Of a stretch of 64,000 bases of DNA, positions 53,185 to 64,000 are shown piece after piece. The notes under the pieces were generated by a model, which saw only the letters and a program-made list of their open reading frames with translations, did no database searches and had not been told where the DNA came from. Every line of letters begins with the position of its first letter. Positions within the stretch are counted from its first letter, which is position 1. A program made the position numbers and the translations under genes. The stretch is from the NCBI GenBank assembly GCA_905221605.1, contig CAJNDS010002161.1, positions 56,763 through 120,762 on the forward strand. Reading direction: 5' to 3'. The DNA is from Symbiodinium natans. Taxonomy: Eukaryota > Sar > Dinophyceae > Suessiales > Symbiodiniaceae.

Positions 53185-55340
53185 TCACAGATCGGACTCT
53201 GCCTCCGCCTCCTGCTGGCTCATGAGATATGCAGTGCCAGCCGGCATCGCCGTCTGCGGCAGATGTGCCTGCCCAAAGGCATTTATTTGTCTCCGGGCAT
53301 CAGAAACCATCAGTATTGGTTTCAATGTGGTCGGATCATTCTTGGATCCTGGGTCTCTGATGATCTTTGCGCCTGAGCTTCGCAAGAGCGCACTGGTGAA
53401 GCCACGGGCTGTCCCGAAGGCAGCGACGGTAAGCTTTCACATGGCGGCAGTGGCTTGTCACCCTGGACAATCAGTGCAACAAAGGCTACACAGTCATTAA
53501 TGCACTTGCTGCACAGGACAACAGCGGTGACGTAGGCGCCTCCTGCTCAGCTCTACGCGCCGTCTCAGGCGAGGCCGCTTCGTGCTGAGGCTGTGTCATC
53601 TGCTTTGTCCCTGCATGCTGTCGCTTTGGTCTCGAGGCGGCTTTGGCCTGAAGCACAAGGCGTCTTGGCCAGAGCACGAAGCGGTCGAGAAAGCTCCAGG
53701 GGCCTCTTTCTGCGTCTGCGGCTCCCGGCGCTTTCGACCTTCCGGGTAAACTGCTCAGTGGGCTTTGAAGCTGTTTGGTCGAAAATGTTTGGCACATCTT
53801 CCAAAAAGGCTTTGAAAGCCCACGACGTGGCCACCATGTCACCATACAAAACAACCAGTGGATTGGCCAAGCGGCCTGGAGTTTGTGGTGTCTCCAGCTC
53901 CTCTCTAGGCATAGGCTGTCACACGATGGGCAAATTCAGCAATTCAGCAGCACGATGGCCTCCCCTCCGCCGACCCAAACAAGCTCATCTCCGCTGCCTT
54001 CAAACTGCACGAGCTTCCGAAAGTTTGAAGATTTGTCAATATCCGGCTGAGGGCTGCACTGTCTAGCACTTCTGGTGGCCATTGTGCTCCAGGCACTGCC
54101 TCTGCATCCTGCGCAAGCGAATAACATGAAAGCTCATCGGTTGCTGAAGTAAGGTGGGCATGTCACATGTCTCCTTCTCCTCCTCGATCGGGTCGTCCCT
54201 ATGGGCTGAGAAAAGGCGAGCCTGCGACTCAAGCTGGGTCGAAGAGTTGGAATTCGGAACAGCAGAGGGGGCCAATGCTGTTGAACTATCAGAATCAGAC
54301 GATCACAGCATGCTACTTAATGTTACTTACAAACCGGCTGACGCACATGCCTTTCTTGCCACATGTTCAAGCTTGAGGGTCCACCGAGAAGTTTTCCCGA
54401 CTTTTCTGCACACGGGCTCCTTCGAGCTTGCCGTCATCTTCGAGGAACGGGAAGCTTGCAGTGGAGTTGACCCCTCCCGCGTACAGCATTGCTTCTAGAA
54501 GGTGACATGAGGACCGTGGCAGCCACAGAAAAACATGCCCGGCAAGTGCGCCGGCATGTGGCGGTGAAAGCTGCACGGTGCGCGCCAGCCTTCTCAGCTT
54601 CCTTATCAGCCGCTTTTGCTTTGGCAGTCGTTAGCCGCCGCCTTTTGATTGGCTGCGGCGGGAGCTGTGGCGGGGTCTCCTCCAGCTGCAAATAACATCA
54701 GCGCATCTAAATCTCAAAGCATCTCATGTCGGGGCCACAAACCTGCTGTCATTGACAATCGCTACATGCGCTACAGTAAGGACTGCTTGGGGCCTCCTCT
54801 TCTTTCGCCGCTGCGGCGTCTGCATCTGGCATCTGGGGGTCCTGGAGCGAAGGTGAAGAATCTCATGCTGGAACGGCAACAGCGCAGCAGAGCCTCTCGG
54901 CTTGAAACGAGCCGGGGCACGGATTGGTCGGAAGATCCACCACCGGGCACCGGCAGATGCCTGAAGAGCGCAGCTCTACAAATCTCTACAACTGGAGGCC
55001 CGTCCTTGTAACGAGCTGGCGCCATGATTTCTGCAGTCCCGTCGCAGCTTGAGCGTTCCTTTGCGGAGCTTCTCCTTGCTTGCATTCCGCAACTCAAGCA
55101 ACATGTTGGCGCGCAAATGTTAGCAACATCTCAGGTCGAAAGGATCGACTGCCATCCACGTGCCGCCAAGAATCGGCGGCAGGGCCCACCTTCAGCCGCA
55201 AGACCTCCATGCGGCTGCGACGACGTGAACACCGACAGCGACATCGAATGGCTCTACCTGTCTGTACTTCCCCTTGCCCTTGCCAAACATCTTGTCCTTG
55301 TACTCGGTCAGAACCTGCGAGTTCGTGAGAAGTGAAGTTG
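53185..55340 (-). CDS. Multi-exon unknown, probably nuclear protein
   Basis: Minus exons, 5' to 3': 55310-55255 after acceptor ACTCGCAG ('VLTEYKDKMFGKGKGKYRQ', GT donor); about 55080-54780 ('AEIMAPARYKDGPPVVEICR'); about 54685-54592 ('LPPQPIKRRRLTTAKAKAAD', containing an NLS-like PIKRRR); 54500-54367 ('STASFPFLEDDGKLEGARVQ'); 54260-54070 ('IEEEKETCDMPTLLQQPMSF', 'HVIRLRRMQRQCLEHNGHQ'); 54050-53945 ('LVQFEGSGDELVWVGGGEA'); 53890-53565 ('GRLANPLVVLYGDMVATSWA', 'FKAFLEDVPNIFDQTASKPT', then basic); and 53442-53185 ('SSGAKIIRDPGSKNDPTTLK' to 'QQEAEAESDL' and stop). The exon chain is plausible but not proven to be one gene. Function unknown. Confidence 0.45.
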
Positions 55341-56406
55341 CTGATGAGCTGGCACTCTGCCATTTGCCTTGCTCTGCAACATCTTGCTGATCAGATCCTC
55401 GACTTGCTGGTGACCTGGCTTGATCATGAGGAATAAACCTGAAAACACATAAGCCCAGCAAGTTCTGGTGGGCACCTTTGCACGGCTTGCTGAGCGCCAG
55501 GCTGAAGTCCTGCCGCACGTCATGCCACCACATGTGCTGTTGACTGTTTGGTTCTGCAGGCTTCAACGCATTGCAGACAAGTTGATCTCTGCTCCTCTGG
55601 CAGGCACGCACACCAAAAACAACACAACGTACAAGCCTCTGTGTTTCAACACACGGTGTCTCGCTGGCTGCTTTACCAACATGGGCGCCTTTAACACGCC
55701 CACATCCTGGACAGCTGCAATCGCGGCGGTCAGCGCCTCGCAGCATCATGGACTGAAAGGCACAAGCTCTCCTGCATGCAAAAGAAAAGAAAGAAAAAAG
55801 GTGCCTTTGTTCCGTCGACCTTGCGCCCCCGTGCTACATCGCGAAGCTTGGCTGAAGTTACCTGTCGAAAGGCCAATGGCCAGAAAGCGAAATTGAAGAA
55901 ACTTTGAACCTGCCACACGAGCCCAACGAGCCCATTTGTTATGCACTCTGTCCTTCATGAACTACTGCAGCGCCCTGCTTCTAAAGTGCAGACAAAAGCT
56001 CCGTTGTACCGGTCTTACGGCAAAGTGTCTCAGGCCGCCACACCATGCTTCATGAGGGCTTCTGCCAGTTGCAGAAGTTTTTGGCCCTCTTGCGTGACAT
56101 CACCTTACATCATCACATCGTTCATGCTGGCCTCAACGTTCTGACCAGACTACCGCGTTGCAAATGCATGGACTGTCGCAGGCACGAAACTCAACTCGTT
56201 CAGTCAACACCACTGGCTGGTCACAAGTGAGCACAACCTGACCGGTTGACAAAAAAGTGCACCAGAAGCAGGCTAACTGTGCAATCAAGTGGCGTTGAGT
56301 TTGCCCGAACGTTGCTAACCCGAGCTTCCGGCGGCAGCACACATCCTCAGCAAGTTCTTTGCTTCCTAGGCACTTTGGAAGTGTGCTTCCGACAATGCCA
56401 GGCCAC

Positions 56407-58291
56407 GCAAGAGCCGCAGTTGCGAAAAGAAGGTACCTCGCCGAAGTACTTCAGTAAGCCAGCATGGCGGCAGCTGTCGTCGCCGAAGAACTTGCCAGCA
56501 TCTTCACATCTCTTGACCTCGTACTGCTTCTGTGCCATGTCCTTGTTCCTTTTGACCTGGAACTGGCAAGCAGTTGAAAAGTCCCGATGGAAGCTGACAA
56601 TAATACCATAAACAATGCACTACGGATTCCAAGCGGCATCGGCCCTCGAGAACCACAGAACGCAGCGGCAAGGTCGCCCGTCCCTTCCAGCACGGCCAAT
56701 TTCTTGATGATACTTCTCAATGGATGAAGGCATGTCCATGTGGAACACAAACCTGACATCCCGCTTGTCAATGCCCATGCCAAAGGCCACCGTTGCCACG
56801 ATGAGTTGGCAATCGCCCCGCATCCACTTGGTGAAGGAATCGCGCCGAACATCAGCGGGAAGCCCAGCATGGTAAGGGCATGAAGGCACTCCAAGCTCAC
56901 ACAAGGTCTGGCACACCTGTTTTTGCGATTCCGGTGGGCTTTCAAACCGTGTCTGTAGGGCTATACATACCATACTCCCGCATCCCCTGCAGCACGTACA
57001 GCCCTCTCTCAGGAACGAAAGGGTTCGGACTTCGGGGATGCGGTATTCGCCTAAGGGTTATCCTTGTCCACCCTTCAGGGTTTGAGCATATCGTCACATT
57101 TTTGCTTTTTCTTTCGGCTCACAGATACTCGGTACACAGATGCACCAGAAGTTCTGGTTTTTTTTGCCACCCGCCTAGCTGATGCAGAACATCGCACTGC
57201 AGGGGAGTCCCTCGTTGTTCATGTGTCTTTCGGAGCTGCGCCCTGTTGGAACAAAACATCTTTGTCCGTCCCAGCCCTTTCACAGTATAACAACAAAGTT
57301 AGGCCGTAGAAGCAAGGAGGATGGCAAAGGCTGTTGAAAGGCTTTTCAAGGCGGGATTCAGGGCGCGGGAAAATCGATGCTTCGGCCTATTCAGGACCTT
57401 TCTTGGTGCAAGGCAGTGCTGCAGTTCTGGGTTTTAGGGCAAATGGCTTTTAAGGGGTTGTATTAGAACTTGTCCCTTCATGTTCATTGCACTTGCAGCC
57501 CAAACGCTTGCTCCACCTCACGCCGCGCCAGGACGTACACCACACCGCACGCTGGCTTTGGAGATGGAGCGGACACCAGTGCCACCAGCTCTTGGATTGT
57601 TTGGTCTTCCGATTGCTTAGGGCGCACCTCCATGAAGAGGTTGAGTCTGTCGAAGGTGTCGTGGAAGCGCACGGCTCCTTCCATTCGCAAGTTCTTGAGC
57701 ACATCCCTTTCCACCGCTGCCGTTGCACTGGCGGTCACCGCCAACATGGGCACGCCAGGATAGCGGGCCCTCATGAACGACAACTTGCGATAATCGCTGC
57801 GAAAATCCAGGCCCCATTGAGACACGCAATGCGCCTCATCAACGACCAGCAGTGCCAACCGTCCGGAATCATACAACTGTTTTAAAATGGAACCCAACTT
57901 ACTTGAAACCTGTGCCTTCTCACTGGCACCCACCATTTTCTCAGGCGATACATACAGCAGCTGAATTTCACCCGAGGCTAAATCGTCGAAGACCTGCATT
58001 GTCGCCTTTTGGGTGGTGTCGCTCCCAAACCGTGCTGCAGAAACTCCACGGCCCCGCAGGCTTAAGACTTGGTCTTCCATCAAGCTCAAGAGAGGCGACA
58101 CCACAATGGTCGTCCCGTCTCGGACCATGGCCGGAAGCTGGTAACACAAAGACTTGCCAGAGCCCGTCGGCATCACTGCAAACACGTCCTCTCCAGACAT
58201 CAGAGCGTTGATGACGGGCAGCTGCAAACCGCGCAGGGCCTGCAGCTCAAAGCAATCCATGTGCTTCTCACACAGGCCACACAGAAAGTGT
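56407..58291 (-). CDS. RecQ-family DNA helicase
   Basis: ATP-dependent 3'-5' DNA helicase of recombination and repair. Exon 58291-57508 has motif 0 ('FELQALRGLQLPVINALMSG'), motif I 'MPTGSGKSLCYQLPA', Ia 'VVSPLLSLMEDQV', II 'VVDE AHCVSQWG' (DEAH) followed by the aromatic-rich loop 'LDFRSDYRKL', III 'AVTASAT' and the start of IV 'GVVYVLARREVEQ'. Exon 56916-56635 has 'VCQTLCELGVPSCPYHAGLP', V 'VATVAFGMGIDKRDVRFV' and VI 'YHQEIGRAGRDG'. Exon 56562-56407 has the zinc-binding region 'CEDAGKF...CRHAGLLKYFG' and 'CGSC'. The 591-bp and 72-bp introns both have GC donors, and the protein reads through exactly as in other RecQs when they are removed. The C-terminal winged helix and HRDC regions are not located; the N-terminus is upstream of 58291. 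Confidence 0.93.
56917..57507 (-). other. RecQ intron with GC donor
   Basis: Begins GCGTTTGGG after codon CAA and ends AAAACAG before GTG. Removing it joins REVEQ to VCQTLCELG, the normal spacing of helicase motif IV in RecQ proteins. No gene inside. Confidence 0.8.
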
Positions 58292-58863
58292 CTGCAGGAC
58301 GGTAACCAAAAAAAACTTGAAATGAAAATCACATGCTTTGCGCACAAACCAAGCACCCACGGGCTGCAAAGGAAGCTCCGCAAAATGGCCCAAAGCGGCT
58401 CGTGAAAATCCCGAACAAGATGACTATCAAAAAAAGGTTCTGGTCTCGCCGCTGTTCTGTGCAGGCTGTAGCAAGTCTGAAAAGTCTAGGGGTGCGAATG
58501 TTCCAAGAGGCAAAAGCTGAGGAACCAAATGAATTGAAACTCTCGCTTTTCTGTTTTGCCCGAAAAGCACAAAGAACTTAATGAGGTGAGAGAGCAATAA
58601 CATGCTGCAGCACACGAGGGGCCAGGCAAGATCAGCAGGGCCCGGTGACAGTGGCGGCATCAGGGTGCCAGCATCAAGACACTGGCCAGGGCAAGTCTCT
58701 GCACGACAAAGCAGCTGAGGGTGGACAACCGTCAATGGTTCTGGTCAAAACGACTCTCGTTTTGCAGATGATGGCACGTCTCGGGCAGCACAGCATAGCT
58801 AGAGGATTTTGGAGAAGCTCTGCGAGGCCGCCAAGAAGGATTGACTGGCTTAGCTTTGCTGCT

Positions 58864-59430
58864 TTAGACCATCTTGTAGCCTTCGGTCGTTTGATATCTT
58901 CTGGCCGCACCACGGCCCTCTTTTTCTCGATAAGTGTCAACCGCATCGTTCGCCTTATCGCTTGGCGGCGGAAAAAACCCACCATTCTGAGTCTCGAAAG
59001 GCCTGTGACAGGATGCAGGAAGTTGTTGACATTCCCAAGCGTTTACCACCCATCCGAACAATTCAGCCGTTGCACATCCGAACCATTTTAGAATTTTTCC
59101 TACCGTTTGACGATCGATCGGAAAACAGGCTTGCTTTCTGTAGCGCTCCCACGTCGGGGTTTTCACCCGAGCCCAGACACCTGGTGGCCCCAGTTGTCTC
59201 GCAAGAGGCCCCGCATCTGTGGCAGCCACCTGCGCAAGAATGCTGATGACACACCCAGCAGTCCCCTGCGCTGCCCGACCAATTGAGGGGCGCACGTGAA
59301 GCGCTCATCGTTTTCGGCTGCCCAATGCTGCACATCTGATGGCACGGCTGCCGCCCGTGGGACATTTTGGCCACGACTGATGCGAGAAATGAACGCAGCG
59401 ACTGCTGGACTTAACGGATCGTTTGGCAAA
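58864..59430 (-). CDS. Putative exons, unknown protein
   Basis: Minus 59429 to about 59270 reads 'PLSPAVAAFISRISRGQNVP', 'AVPSDVQHWAAENDERFTCA' and 'PQLVGQ', ending at a CAG. About 58960-58864 reads 'KANDAVDTYREKEGRGAARR' to 'TTEGYKMV' and stop. An overlapping alternative frame (58985-58680, 'IEKKRAVVRPEDIKRPKATR') is also protein-like. Probably the 3' end of a gene upstream of RecQ. No domain recognised. Confidence 0.35.
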
Positions 59431-60079
59431 GCAAGTGTCGGAAGTTCTCCATCCTGTCAGCAGAGCAACTGCAACGCTCTAGCACCCAGCTTCACGAAAT
59501 TTCACGAACATGCTTCGAAAGTCAAACATACATTGAAGCACACGTCATGTCTCTAGCCAGCCTTGTCCAGCGCCTCCACATCTCCGGTGAGGCCAACGGC
59601 AGACATGCACAACGCGTTATCTATATCACGGTAAACGCTACATTGTGTACTCGACCTCGATAACATCGATACCGGCCACACTCCGGCCACAGATGGTCAC
59701 AGGACGTCATGGTCATGGAGTTGTTGGTGATTGATTTTGTGAACTTGTGTTTGTGTTGATGCTGACTGCAAACTAACCACTCCGGTTCATGTGCCTAGCT
59801 GTTCCTGCGGCAAGCACTGATAAGCACTGCGAACAGTACTTCATGCGATTTACCTTCCAGAGACTTCTGATTCAACACAAGTCGCCGCATCGCTGCATAT
59901 CGAAAGGTTATGCAGGTGGCATTGGGCGCGCAAAGGCCACTGATCAGTTGAAGGCAGCTACTGCCAAGCGGCACCCATGCTGCTAGAAGTTCCCTCCTTT
60001 TCGAGCGATCGAGAAGAAGCCGCGCTGTGAAAGAGCACTTGCTTGAGCTTCGCAGCTGTCTGGCCTGGCCTCGGGCCAT

Positions 60080-60391
60080 CTACTTCGGGGGCCCGAACCA
60101 GGCGATGAAGTAAAGCATTTCTTCCCAAATCTCGGAAGCAGCTTCAACATAAGCGCGCACTTGCATGCGCTTGCAATTGCTTATGCCCACATCGTCGTGA
60201 GCGAACGTGTGCTTGCATGATCCACATTCACCCAAGCGCGCTTCCAGATTCAGGACACGCTGCCAAAGAAATCTTAAAAGAAGTTTTGTTGATTTCAAAG
60301 CGACTTTGTCGAATCTGTGTTTCAGCCATGCGGCCTCGCTGTGCCTTCTTGCATGGCAAAGTAGAGCTGTGAAGTGCCTCGAGCCACGCAC
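60080..60391 (-). CDS. Putative C-terminal exon, unknown
   Basis: A 100-codon open minus frame with strong protein character: 'EAAWLKHRFDKVALKSTKLL', 'GECGSCKHTFAHDDVGISNC' and a helical end 'YVEAASEIWEEMLYFIAWFG' before the stop. C-x2-C and further Cys/His could bind zinc. Not recognised. Confidence 0.45.
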   Translation of the reverse strand: MRGSRHFTALLCHARRHSEAAWLKHRFDKVALKSTKLLLRFLWQRVLNLEARLGECGSCKHTFAHDDVGISNCKRMQVRAYVEAASEIWEEMLYFIAWFGPPK

Positions 60392-60941
60392 TTCTCACAG
60401 CACAGTGTTACCAGTGACCTCAACGGCCAGAAGCACATCAGATGCAAAACCGGGAAGGCAAAGCTCTCCCGGTGCCTAGGAGTCTAAAGCATTCCTTTTG
60501 GAGAGCTGCAGCTGGGCCAACAAAATAACTGCCATTAGGAGCTACTTCAGGTGGCCGTGGCTACTTAAGAAGCTCGTCGGAAGTCGTTCTGTTTCGTAGC
60601 AAAAGAAGAGCAGACTGCTGCCCAGATGAGCTTACGATGCTCTCCGATGCTCTCCGATGCTCTCCCTCAATGGGCAGCTGTGCGATGGATGCCTCAAAAG
60701 GAAAACTGATCTTGGGACACAGCTCGCTAAGGTGCGAGCTGGGCCGGATGCTCTTTACGAGTTCATGAGCGAGCCTTTCTTTTACGCGTTACGTGCACCT
60801 TCGGAGGACATGAGACAGCGGCCTTGCGCTGTGCTTCCTCCGATAGGAAAATATAGGCATCCCTATGTAGGGGTGCCCAGTTGTGCACGGCTTCTGCTGT
60901 GGCTTCTTAAGGGCTTCAGGGGCTCCTGCGCTCACGCAAGA

Positions 60942-61018
60942 GCCGCTGGCCCGTCCAGCGTCCAATCCAGGTGTTTCTCGTATTCGTCGATGGCCTGCTT
61001 CTCTCTTTTCTTCTGCTT
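60942..61018 (-). CDS. Small exon, unknown (possibly 3' end of starch synthase)
   Basis: After a pyrimidine-rich tract and CACCCAG acceptor the minus strand reads 'KQKKREKQAIDEYEKHLDWT' then 'LDG'. The splice context is excellent. It lies downstream of the GT5 exons on the same strand but does not match the GT5 C-terminus clearly. Confidence 0.4.
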
Positions 61019-61239
61019 CTGGGTGAAGGCAAAAAAAAGGTGTTTGATGACGCACGAGTGGCGAATCCGAATATGACTCAAACATCGAGAGGCTCACTCA
61101 AATCGAGGCTCAAATTGCATGTGCACTTCCCTCCCGTTGCCTGTGGCCAGTAGTAGTTCTTTTCCAGGCCTGGGGTTCGGGCACACAGTAACGGAACAGC
61201 GGAGCGTGCAGCAGCAGAGCGGCAGAGTAGGACCCCGGC

Positions 61240-63818
61240 CGTTGCGCTGGATCTGCCTGAATAAGTCCGGCTTCTTGTGGTAGACTTCCAAGGCCTGGAG
61301 AGGTGAGCCGAGAGGAAGGCGTGGGCAGAAGTGGGTAGGCAGAACGTAAGCAAGGGAATAGCGCCAAGTTGTCAAGGGTCCTGGCTCTCTGAACCTACAA
61401 GCATCATCTCTTCTACTTCCCTTCGACTCTCTGTTTTTTGCCTTTTCTTTTCGTTTTTCCTCTCATGTTATCTTTTGCCTGCTTGTCAATTGCTGACTCA
61501 AATCCCCGCCTGATAGAGCCGCTCCTTGAAGTGGTTGTCGTCGAAGCCGCAGAACAGGAACCTCTTCTGTCAGGAGAAAGAAGAACAGAAAGTGTCCGAG
61601 AGGCAGAGGCCCTGCAACTCACTCAGAATTGCTGTTTAAGTGCTCTGCAGTCTATACAAGGAAGCTTGCCAAGAGATGTCATCATTTGGGGACTGTTCAC
61701 AGTTCCTTTGACACGTGTCTTTAACACCGTTCCTTTAAGAAGGTCACTTCCTTTGGGGGGCCGAGTCCCTCCTGAGGGCGGCGCCCGGTGGCCGTGGTCC
61801 GGTCCCTCTCCTCCTCCCACAAGCCCATCACGGAGTCCTTCAGGCCTCAAGAACCGGGGATTGGACTTTCAATGTAGCATGGTAACATGAGTACGACTAT
61901 GAGAGAAGGTCAAGAAAGTATAGATGAGATTTGGAGGAGATAACAAGGAAGGAGGAATGAGAGCGAGAGAGAGAGAGAGGAGAACTCCCCCCACAAAAAT
62001 GAAATAGGAATGGTTGTCACGAAAGCGTTTTTGAGCCACGAGTCAGACTACGTGAGACCTTTAAGAATAAGCGAGATGAAATACTAGGCCATCGACACGA
62101 CGACACAGCTCATCCGAGACATCATCCCGGATCAAAATAGAGCAAAAACGGTCATTCCTTGAATAAGTCACTTAGAGCCGAAGCAAAAAGAAAGAGTGTC
62201 CTCCAGTCTCGTGGACCACGGGCACGGTGCCATATGCCTGTGCATACCTCAGGCAACTAGCACTTAATTTTGAACTCTACTGCACTTCTTCCGGCTCTCC
62301 ATGACTTACGATATCTTACGATGGCTTTCGGTGGCTCTCGATGCCTCTCGCCTGGTTCTTTCCCAGAGTAAGGCGCAGGTGACATTTGGCAACAACTGCC
62401 CTCTCTCCCCTCCCTGTTTTGCACGGGAAACTCTGGGAAACTGCCACAAGGATGCGTGCACGAAATGCACAACGGAAGCCAGGCGCTGTGAGAAGTGGCA
62501 TGCTCCGAAGCCCAAAGCTCTCCAGACTCGCGCAAAACACAGTATGACAGCACCACACACTGGTACAGCGCAAGCACCTTCGATGTTTGTGCTCCCGCGC
62601 TCCTTTTGCTGGTCATGGTTTCATTATCTCATTTACGTGTGCCGAGGGGCATCTGCGGAAGACCACATGGCTCGTACTGCGAAGGCATGAGTAGAAAGTC
62701 GCATCCCGCCATCATGCGGTGCTCGACTTTCGGGTCGAAGCCAACGTAACCTTAGATCATCCGTTGAAGATCCTTGAAGCTTCAACAGCGACAGCAAATG
62801 GTTGCCAGTAGCAGCTCTACTACTTCAATCAGTTTCACAGCACCCGAGAGACTTGAGAGAGAAAGCTGCCGAAAGGCGGAGAAAAGCAGCCGAGGGGCCA
62901 CAGACTCGACCGCGGTTGCTGTTCTCTGCTTGGGATAGCTGGTTGGCATAGAGGTCGTCACCCTTGCCCATAAGGATGAGCTGAACTCGCCCAAGAACGC
63001 CGGTATTCTCACGTTCAAGGAGCCAGGGGATGGCCTCTGTGATCAACTGCACGCCCTTCTGGTAGCAAAGCCGTCCGCAGAAGCCCATCAGCGCAACACC
63101 CGGGTCTTCGTGCAAGCCCAGCGATTTTTGGAGCTCCCGCTTGCAATGCGCCTTACCCTCCAAGACGTCCGACAGGCCATAGTTTCGGGGGATGTGCGGG
63201 TCCGTCCGGGGATCCCACTCGTCCGCAATACCGTTCAGGATGCCTGCCATGCGCAGCTGCCGGCCCTTCTCCGTCAAGATGTCGTGCAGGCCCTGGCCAC
63301 CCTCCGGGCTTTGGACCTGAGGGCACTTTTTATGCAATGCTATGAATACTATTGCCATTAATGCTGCTTCAACCGTCAAAGCCCCGAAGATGAACACAGC
63401 CCGATCCTACAATGGAGTCGGGACCTCCTTGGCATAGTTCGGCGACACAGTCAGCACACGGTCGGACGAGAGGATCGCGGCACTCATCAAGTTCATGCAG
63501 TCGTCCCCCAGGTTCAAGTCCTGCACTCTTTGGTGGGTTAGGCATTCACTTTATGGGGCAAAGACGTGGGGGCGGCGGGGGGCGGGGAGGGTGCCCTCTA
63601 ACACTTCTCGGGCTGGCAGAGGCTCTCTCCTCGCCCTGCAGGAGGCAGATGGCCTCCGCGAACAGACCAGGAGAAAGAGCAGTTAAAACAAAGAGCGGAA
63701 TGCGGGGCATAGCAGGGCTTAGGGCTCTCAATATTCGACTCGAGATCCCCACACTCCGTGCCTCGGGTGGGAGTCCCAGGTAGCTGTCGAGCGGGAACTT
63801 CGTCAGCCGATACTTGCC
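61240..63818 (-). CDS. GT5 starch/glycogen synthase (5' end beyond window)
   Basis: Adds glucose from a nucleotide sugar to alpha-1,4-glucan; dinoflagellates store starch in the cytosol. Exons in order: 63818-63762 '[18 protein letters not shown]'; 63520-63425 '[20 protein letters not shown]' plus 'AKE'; 63316-62930 '[14 protein letters not shown]', '[20 protein letters not shown]', '[20 protein letters not shown]' and '[20 protein letters not shown]' with 'LILMGKGDD'; 61566-61505 '[20 protein letters not shown]'; 61394-61346 '[16 protein letters not shown]'; 61294-61240 '[19 protein letters not shown]'. These match the GT5 order TVSP.YA.E - PEGG.GL - GILNGID...W.P - GF.GRL.YQKG - GFD...H..Y.G.D - F.EPCGL.Q - AL..Y. 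The N-terminal KTGGL sugar-nucleotide loop is outside. The acceptor-side motif EPCGL reads EPGPL, and the 'LMPS' segment between the 61505 and 61394 exons is missing or on an unfound micro-exon. Donors include GT, GC and one GA. Confidence 0.85.
61700..62925. other. Probable long intron of the starch synthase gene
   Basis: Between the exon ending at 62930 and the exon starting at 61566. It contains a GA-rich run (61958-61980) and no recognisable exon or repeat array; open frames on both strands are unconvincing. Confidence 0.5.
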
Positions 63819-64000
63819 CTCTCAAAGAATGCGCAAAGCAAAACAAGTGCAACAAGTCCAAGTGAATAACAAGATTTCTCCTCTTCACTCTTTACATCTC
63901 TCTACCTTCTCTCTGTTACTTCACCCACCCCTCCCCCACTGAAAGTTCGTGGGAGCAATGCACCGCCGGCCCACACCCCGTCCCTGCCTGATAGCCAATG

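Noticed and set aside
61438-61890. 150-codon plus frame with a hydrophobic N-terminus
   Set aside because: It overlaps antisense to a convincing starch synthase exon (61566-61505) with a good acceptor, and its C-terminal half is low-complexity.
1-64000. Intact retrotransposon with reverse transcriptase
   Set aside because: No YxDD-type reverse transcriptase, integrase or long terminal repeats were recognised in any frame.

Overview
The window is almost certainly nuclear DNA of a dinoflagellate, most likely a symbiodiniacean. Supporting signs: genes broken into many small exons; introns that start with GC or GA as well as GT (shown where conserved protein domains are interrupted); interstitial plant/dinoflagellate-type telomere repeats (TTTAGGG/CCCTAAA) in both orientations; long poly-C and polypyrimidine tracts; a relic of the dinoflagellate trans-spliced leader; and every recognisable cellular gene on the minus strand, as expected of unidirectional dinoflagellate gene arrays. 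No bacterial operon, rRNA, tRNA or CRISPR array was seen. Exon coordinates were read by eye from splice-site plus reading-frame agreement; no alignment or search was run.

Layout. 0.27-4.5 kb: a multi-exon EF-hand calcium-binding protein gene. 4.7-7.35 kb: two AT-rich islands unlike their surroundings, one carrying a decayed class-3-lipase-like gene and a possible capsid-like fragment, separated by a GC/poly-C direct repeat. 7.34-8.29 kb: a tandem array built on a long perfect palindrome. 8.3-14.5 kb: telomere-like repeats, small inverted-repeat elements and a few doubtful exons. 14.8-15.7 kb: a FAM151/Menorin-like exon. 15.8-17.4 kb: exons of an unknown gene. 17.4-18.4 kb: dispersed short repeats. 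18.8-22.1 kb: two decayed RNA-virus-like genes, an RdRp-like one on plus and a capsid-like one on minus, meeting tail to tail; the capsid-like one is preceded by a spliced-leader relic.

22.3-26.2 kb is repeats (a tandem duplication, a degenerate short repeat, an 0.8 kb polypyrimidine tract, a TTATTG microsatellite). 26.6-29.9 kb holds a CFAP97-domain axonemal-type gene and a large serine/arginine/glutamine-rich protein exon. 33-43.4 kb contains scattered exons with recurring zinc-finger-like, 'NHLTG' and 'KW..FMA' modules, interrupted by CTTTTCGA repeats, telomere-like arrays and MITE-like elements. 43.8-45.9 kb is a single-RRM, Gly/Tyr-rich hnRNP-like gene. 46.6-49.9 kb holds leucine-rich-repeat exons and, just upstream on the same strand, an exon set for a TIR-resembling 'VSHWWGE...WC.LE' domain. 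50-55.4 kb has exons of unrecognised proteins. 56.4-58.3 kb is a RecQ-family DNA helicase. 58.9-61.0 kb has unknown exons. 61.2 kb to the window end is a GT5 starch/glycogen synthase whose 5' part lies outside.

The cellular genes share no evident pathway: calcium sensing, flagellar structure, RNA binding, DNA repair and starch synthesis simply follow one another on the same strand. The most interesting material is the viral fossil at 18.8-22.1 kb, which looks like a reverse-transcribed, spliced-leader-capped viral mRNA, and the AT-rich foreign island at 4.7-7.35 kb.
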